From Prevotellaceae bacterium (GTDB taxonomy: Bacteria; Bacteroidota; Bacteroidia; Bacteroidales; UBA932), in contig JAISBU010000015.1 of the NCBI GenBank assembly GCA_031266015.1, forward strand, positions 1 through 42,780: DNA of 42,780 bases, read 5' to 3'. Position numbers and translations under genes: made by a program. This document shows, one piece after another, positions 40,465 through 42,780 of this stretch. The notes under the pieces are model-generated. The model worked only from the letters and a program-made list of their open reading frames with translations, did no database searches and was not told the DNA's origin. Within the stretch, counting starts at the first letter, position 1. Each line of letters begins with the position of its first letter.

Positions 40465-42675
40465 TCATCGCTTAATTTCAAACGCCACGTCGGTTTTTAT
40501 GTCGGCAGAGGAGGCGCCAACCAGCGCTTCAAAGGCGCCCGGCTCGGTTATCCATGCACCCTTGGCGTCATCGTAGAAGCTAAGCGCAGCGTGGTCAATG
40601 GTGAACGACACGGTTTGCGTTTCGCCGGCTTTCAAATACACTTTCTTGAATCCTTTCAGTTCCTTGACGGGGCGCGGCAACGAGGCTTTTTTGTCGCTGA
40701 TGTAGAGTTGCACCACTTCGGCGCCGTCGCGCGTGCCGGTGTTTTTCACCGACAGCGTGAAAGTAATTGTTTCAGCAGCGGTAATTTTGCTTTTATTGAC
40801 GGATACTTCGCCGTATTGGAACATCGTGTAGCTCAGTCCATGCCCGAAGGCGAACAGCGGTTTGATTTTTTCTTTATCCAGCCAGCGGTATCCTACAAAA
40901 ATATCATCGTGGTAAGTCACATTTTTGCCATCGCCCGGATAGTCGCCTGCCGCATGTGCGCTGTTGTCCTGCAAGCGGGCAGGGAAGGTAAACGGTAATT
41001 TTCCCGATGGGTTTACATCGCCGAAAAGCACGGCGGCTATGGCATTGCCGGCTTCGGTGCCGTTATACCATGCTTCCACAATGGCGGGCGCTTGCACCGC
41101 CCAAGGCATGGCTACGGCATTTCCGCTGATGATGACCACCACCATATTGGGATTGGCTTTTGCCAGCGCAGCAATCAGCTCATTCTGCGCATAAGGCAGG
41201 TCAAGGGTTTTGCGGTCGTCGCCCTCACAATCCTGCCCGGCATTTTTATTCAGCCCGCCGATGAAAAGCACCACATCTGCACTTTTGGCAGCATTCACCG
41301 CTTCAGCGCGGAGGGCTTTGGCGTCAATGGTTTTTGCTTCCGGTTTTTTTGCGTTTTTTACATCCTGTTCACCTTCCGCCGGCGATTCGTAGCCTTTTAC
41401 ATACGTTACTTGCGCAACGCTGCCCACGCGTGCCTGAATACCTGCAAGCGGCGACACTTCATACTTTACTTTGAGTGACGACGAACCACCGCCAGTGGTC
41501 ATTTTTTTTACCGCATTTTCACCTACCACCAATATGTTTTTTACCTTCGACAAATCAACCGGCAACACATTCCGGTTGTTTTGCAACAGCACGATACCTT
41601 CTTCGGCAATCCTGCGTCCAGTTTCGGCGTGCGCCTGCGTGCCGAACGAGCCGTATGGGCGGTTGGGCGCCATGTTGGTGCGAAATACCAACCGGAGAAT
41701 ACGACGTACTTTATCGTTCAATACGTCTTCGCCGGCTTGTCCGTTTTTCAATAATTCCAAGTAAGGTTGCGCCAAATAGTATTGGTTGTACACATCGCTT
41801 TTGCCCCAGTTCAGCCCGTTTGTCCATGTGCCGAATTCCATATCCAGTCCATTGGCAATGGCTTCTTCGGTGTTATGCACGCCGCCCCAGTCGGATACCA
41901 CCACGCCGTCGAAACCCCAGTCGCGTTTCAGGATGTCGTTAAGCAAGTACCGGTTGTGGCAGCAGTGCTGGTTTTTGTATTGGTTGTAGGCGCCCATGAT
42001 TGCCCACGCGCCGCCTTGTTGTATGGCGGCCTTGAAAGCAGGCAGGTAAATTTCATGTAGGGCGCGGGCGCTCACCTGCACGTTGATGTGGTTGCGGTAG
42101 ATTTCCTGATTGTTTAAGGCAAAATGTTTCACGCAGGCGGCTACGCCGTTTCGCTGCACTTCCTTGATGTAGGGCACGACCATTTGCGCCGCCAAATACG
42201 GATCTTCGCCCATGTATTCGAAATTGCGCCCATTGAGCGGCGTGCGGTAAATGTTTACGCCCGGCCCCAGCAATACGTTTTTATTGCGATAACGCGCTTC
42301 TTCGCCAATGCTTTTGCCGTACAGGGCGGCCATGTCGGGGTTCCACGAGGCGGCCAGTGCCGTCAGTGCAGGGAAGGCGATGCATGAATCGTTAGTCCAG
42401 TTGGCGCCGTACCATTCGTCCCACAGCACTTCGGCGCGGATGCCGTGCGGCCCATCGCTCATCCAGTTTTCCGGGATGCCCAAGCGCGGCACGCCCGGTG
42501 CGCTGAATTTCGACTGTGCATGCAGCATGGCTACTTTTTCTTCGCGCGTCATGCGTTGCAAGGCGTCTTCCACGCGGTCTTCTATTGGTGCGGCGGGGTT
42601 GAGGTACACAGGGGTTTGTGCAAAGAGCGGCAGGGCAATTGCCCATGACAATATGATGACAAAACGTTTTTTCAT
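40465..42675 (-). CDS. GH3 beta-glucosidase/xylosidase, exported
   Basis: 736 aa. The signal peptide is cleaved after LFAQ. The GH3 N-terminal TIM barrel has DGPHGIR, GPGVNIYRTPLNGRNFEYMGEDPYL, CVKHFALNNQE (KH substrate ligands) and the nucleophile Asp262 in VVVSDWGGVH. The C-terminal alpha/beta sandwich begins near EEGIVLLQNN and includes LFIGGLNKNAGQDCEGDDRKTLDLP, carrying the usual acid/base Glu in the EGDDR loop. A fibronectin-like FnIII domain (about 655-725: VSVNKSKITAAETITFTLSVKNTGTRDGAEVVQLYI) closes it. It hydrolyses beta-linked oligosaccharides in the periplasm and could process products of the GH5 at 21193. Complete, no damage visible. Confidence 0.92.
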   Translation of the reverse strand: MKKRFVIILSWAIALPLFAQTPVYLNPAAPIEDRVEDALQRMTREEKVAMLHAQSKFSAPGVPRLGIPENWMSDGPHGIRAEVLWDEWYGANWTNDSCIAFPALTALAASWNPDMAALYGKSIGEEARYRNKNVLLGPGVNIYRTPLNGRNFEYMGEDPYLAAQMVVPYIKEVQRNGVAACVKHFALNNQEIYRNHINVQVSARALHEIYLPAFKAAIQQGGAWAIMGAYNQYKNQHCCHNRYLLNDILKRDWGFDGVVVSDWGGVHNTEEAIANGLDMEFGTWTNGLNWGKSDVYNQYYLAQPYLELLKNGQAGEDVLNDKVRRILRLVFRTNMAPNRPYGSFGTQAHAETGRRIAEEGIVLLQNNRNVLPVDLSKVKNILVVGENAVKKMTTGGGSSSLKVKYEVSPLAGIQARVGSVAQVTYVKGYESPAEGEQDVKNAKKPEAKTIDAKALRAEAVNAAKSADVVLFIGGLNKNAGQDCEGDDRKTLDLPYAQNELIAALAKANPNMVVVIISGNAVAMPWAVQAPAIVEAWYNGTEAGNAIAAVLFGDVNPSGKLPFTFPARLQDNSAHAAGDYPGDGKNVTYHDDIFVGYRWLDKEKIKPLFAFGHGLSYTMFQYGEVSVNKSKITAAETITFTLSVKNTGTRDGAEVVQLYISDKKASLPRPVKELKGFKKVYLKAGETQTVSFTIDHAALSFYDDAKGAWITEPGAFEALVGASSADIKTDVAFEIKR

Positions 42676-42701
42676 TGTGATGAATGTGTTAATGTGCTGA
42701 C

Positions 42702-42741
42702 AAAAAAAGCGTGCAAACTTTTTGAAAATTGGTTTACACGC
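42702..42741 (-). terminator. Intrinsic terminator just upstream of the GH3 gene
   Basis: On the minus strand GCGTGTAAAC (42741-42732) pairs with GTTTGCACGC (42718-42709), followed by seven T residues (42708-42702), 27 bp before the GH3 ATG. It may end a gene beyond the window or act as a leader attenuator. GTTAAGAGTT occurs twice nearby, near 42749 and 42770. Confidence 0.65.
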
Positions 42742-42780
42742 TTCGGAAGTTAAGAGTTAAGAACTAAAAGTTAAGAGTTT

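Overview
The window looks like a chromosomal segment of an anaerobic or gut/sediment-type Bacteroidota, most probably Bacteroidales. Several signs agree: a SusC/SusD pair, lipoproteins with SCSDDD-type N-termini, DUF4270, PCMD-like and calycin-like lipoproteins, a type IX secretion (T9SS) sorting domain, PorW and PorX homologues, and Bacteroidetes-type promoters (TTTG, about 20 bp, TAnnTTTG). I saw no tRNA, rRNA, CRISPR array, integrase or transposase. I cannot name the genus.

Layout. 1-2048: 3' part of a GC-rich secreted protein with five FN3 repeats and a T9SS C-terminal signal. 2434-3933: a GT-C type membrane glycosyltransferase. 4182-11314: a nutrient-uptake locus. A strong promoter leads into a 26-codon Met/Cys-rich leader peptide and an intrinsic terminator, followed by SusC, a small lipoprotein, a deleted lipoprotein remnant, SusD, and a DAACS-family Na+ symporter with its own terminator-bearing leader. 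11603-13629 (minus): cardiolipin synthase and an HdeD-like protein. 14117-20824: TetR regulator, TolC, membrane-fusion lipoprotein, RND pump and a PII-like small protein in one operon. 21193-22893: GH5 lipoprotein. 23066-26386: HemW (minus), an RluB-type pseudouridine synthase with a long basic repeat tail, and Ogt. 26460-28581 (minus): short starch-synthase-like protein overlapping a DUF4270 lipoprotein. 28811-30802: M23-like protein and IlvA. 30891-33647 (minus): small HTH protein, beta-barrel protein, PCMD-like and calycin-like lipoproteins. 33959-39163: PorW, PorX and TsaE. 39256-42675 (minus): FISUMP protein and GH3 beta-glucosidase, separated by a 609-bp spacer carrying a (TG)21 microsatellite.

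The most interesting element is the leader at 4182-4390. The short ORF has consecutive codons Y-M-C-M-C-M-M-Y-N-C. It is followed by segments that can form a 1:2 hairpin, a 2:3 antiterminator or a 3:4 intrinsic terminator, the layout of classical translation-coupled attenuation. Downstream are an outer-membrane SusCD importer and a symporter from the family that contains L-cystine carriers (TcyP/YdjN). I infer a sulfur-amino-acid (Met/Cys) uptake system controlled by ribosome stalling. Nothing here has been tested, and the substrate is inferred only from context.

Intergenic spaces repeatedly contain the short GTCATTGCGAG / CTTCGACAAGCTCA type repeats. One inverted pair of copies (4073-4096 and 11371-11394) brackets the uptake locus.
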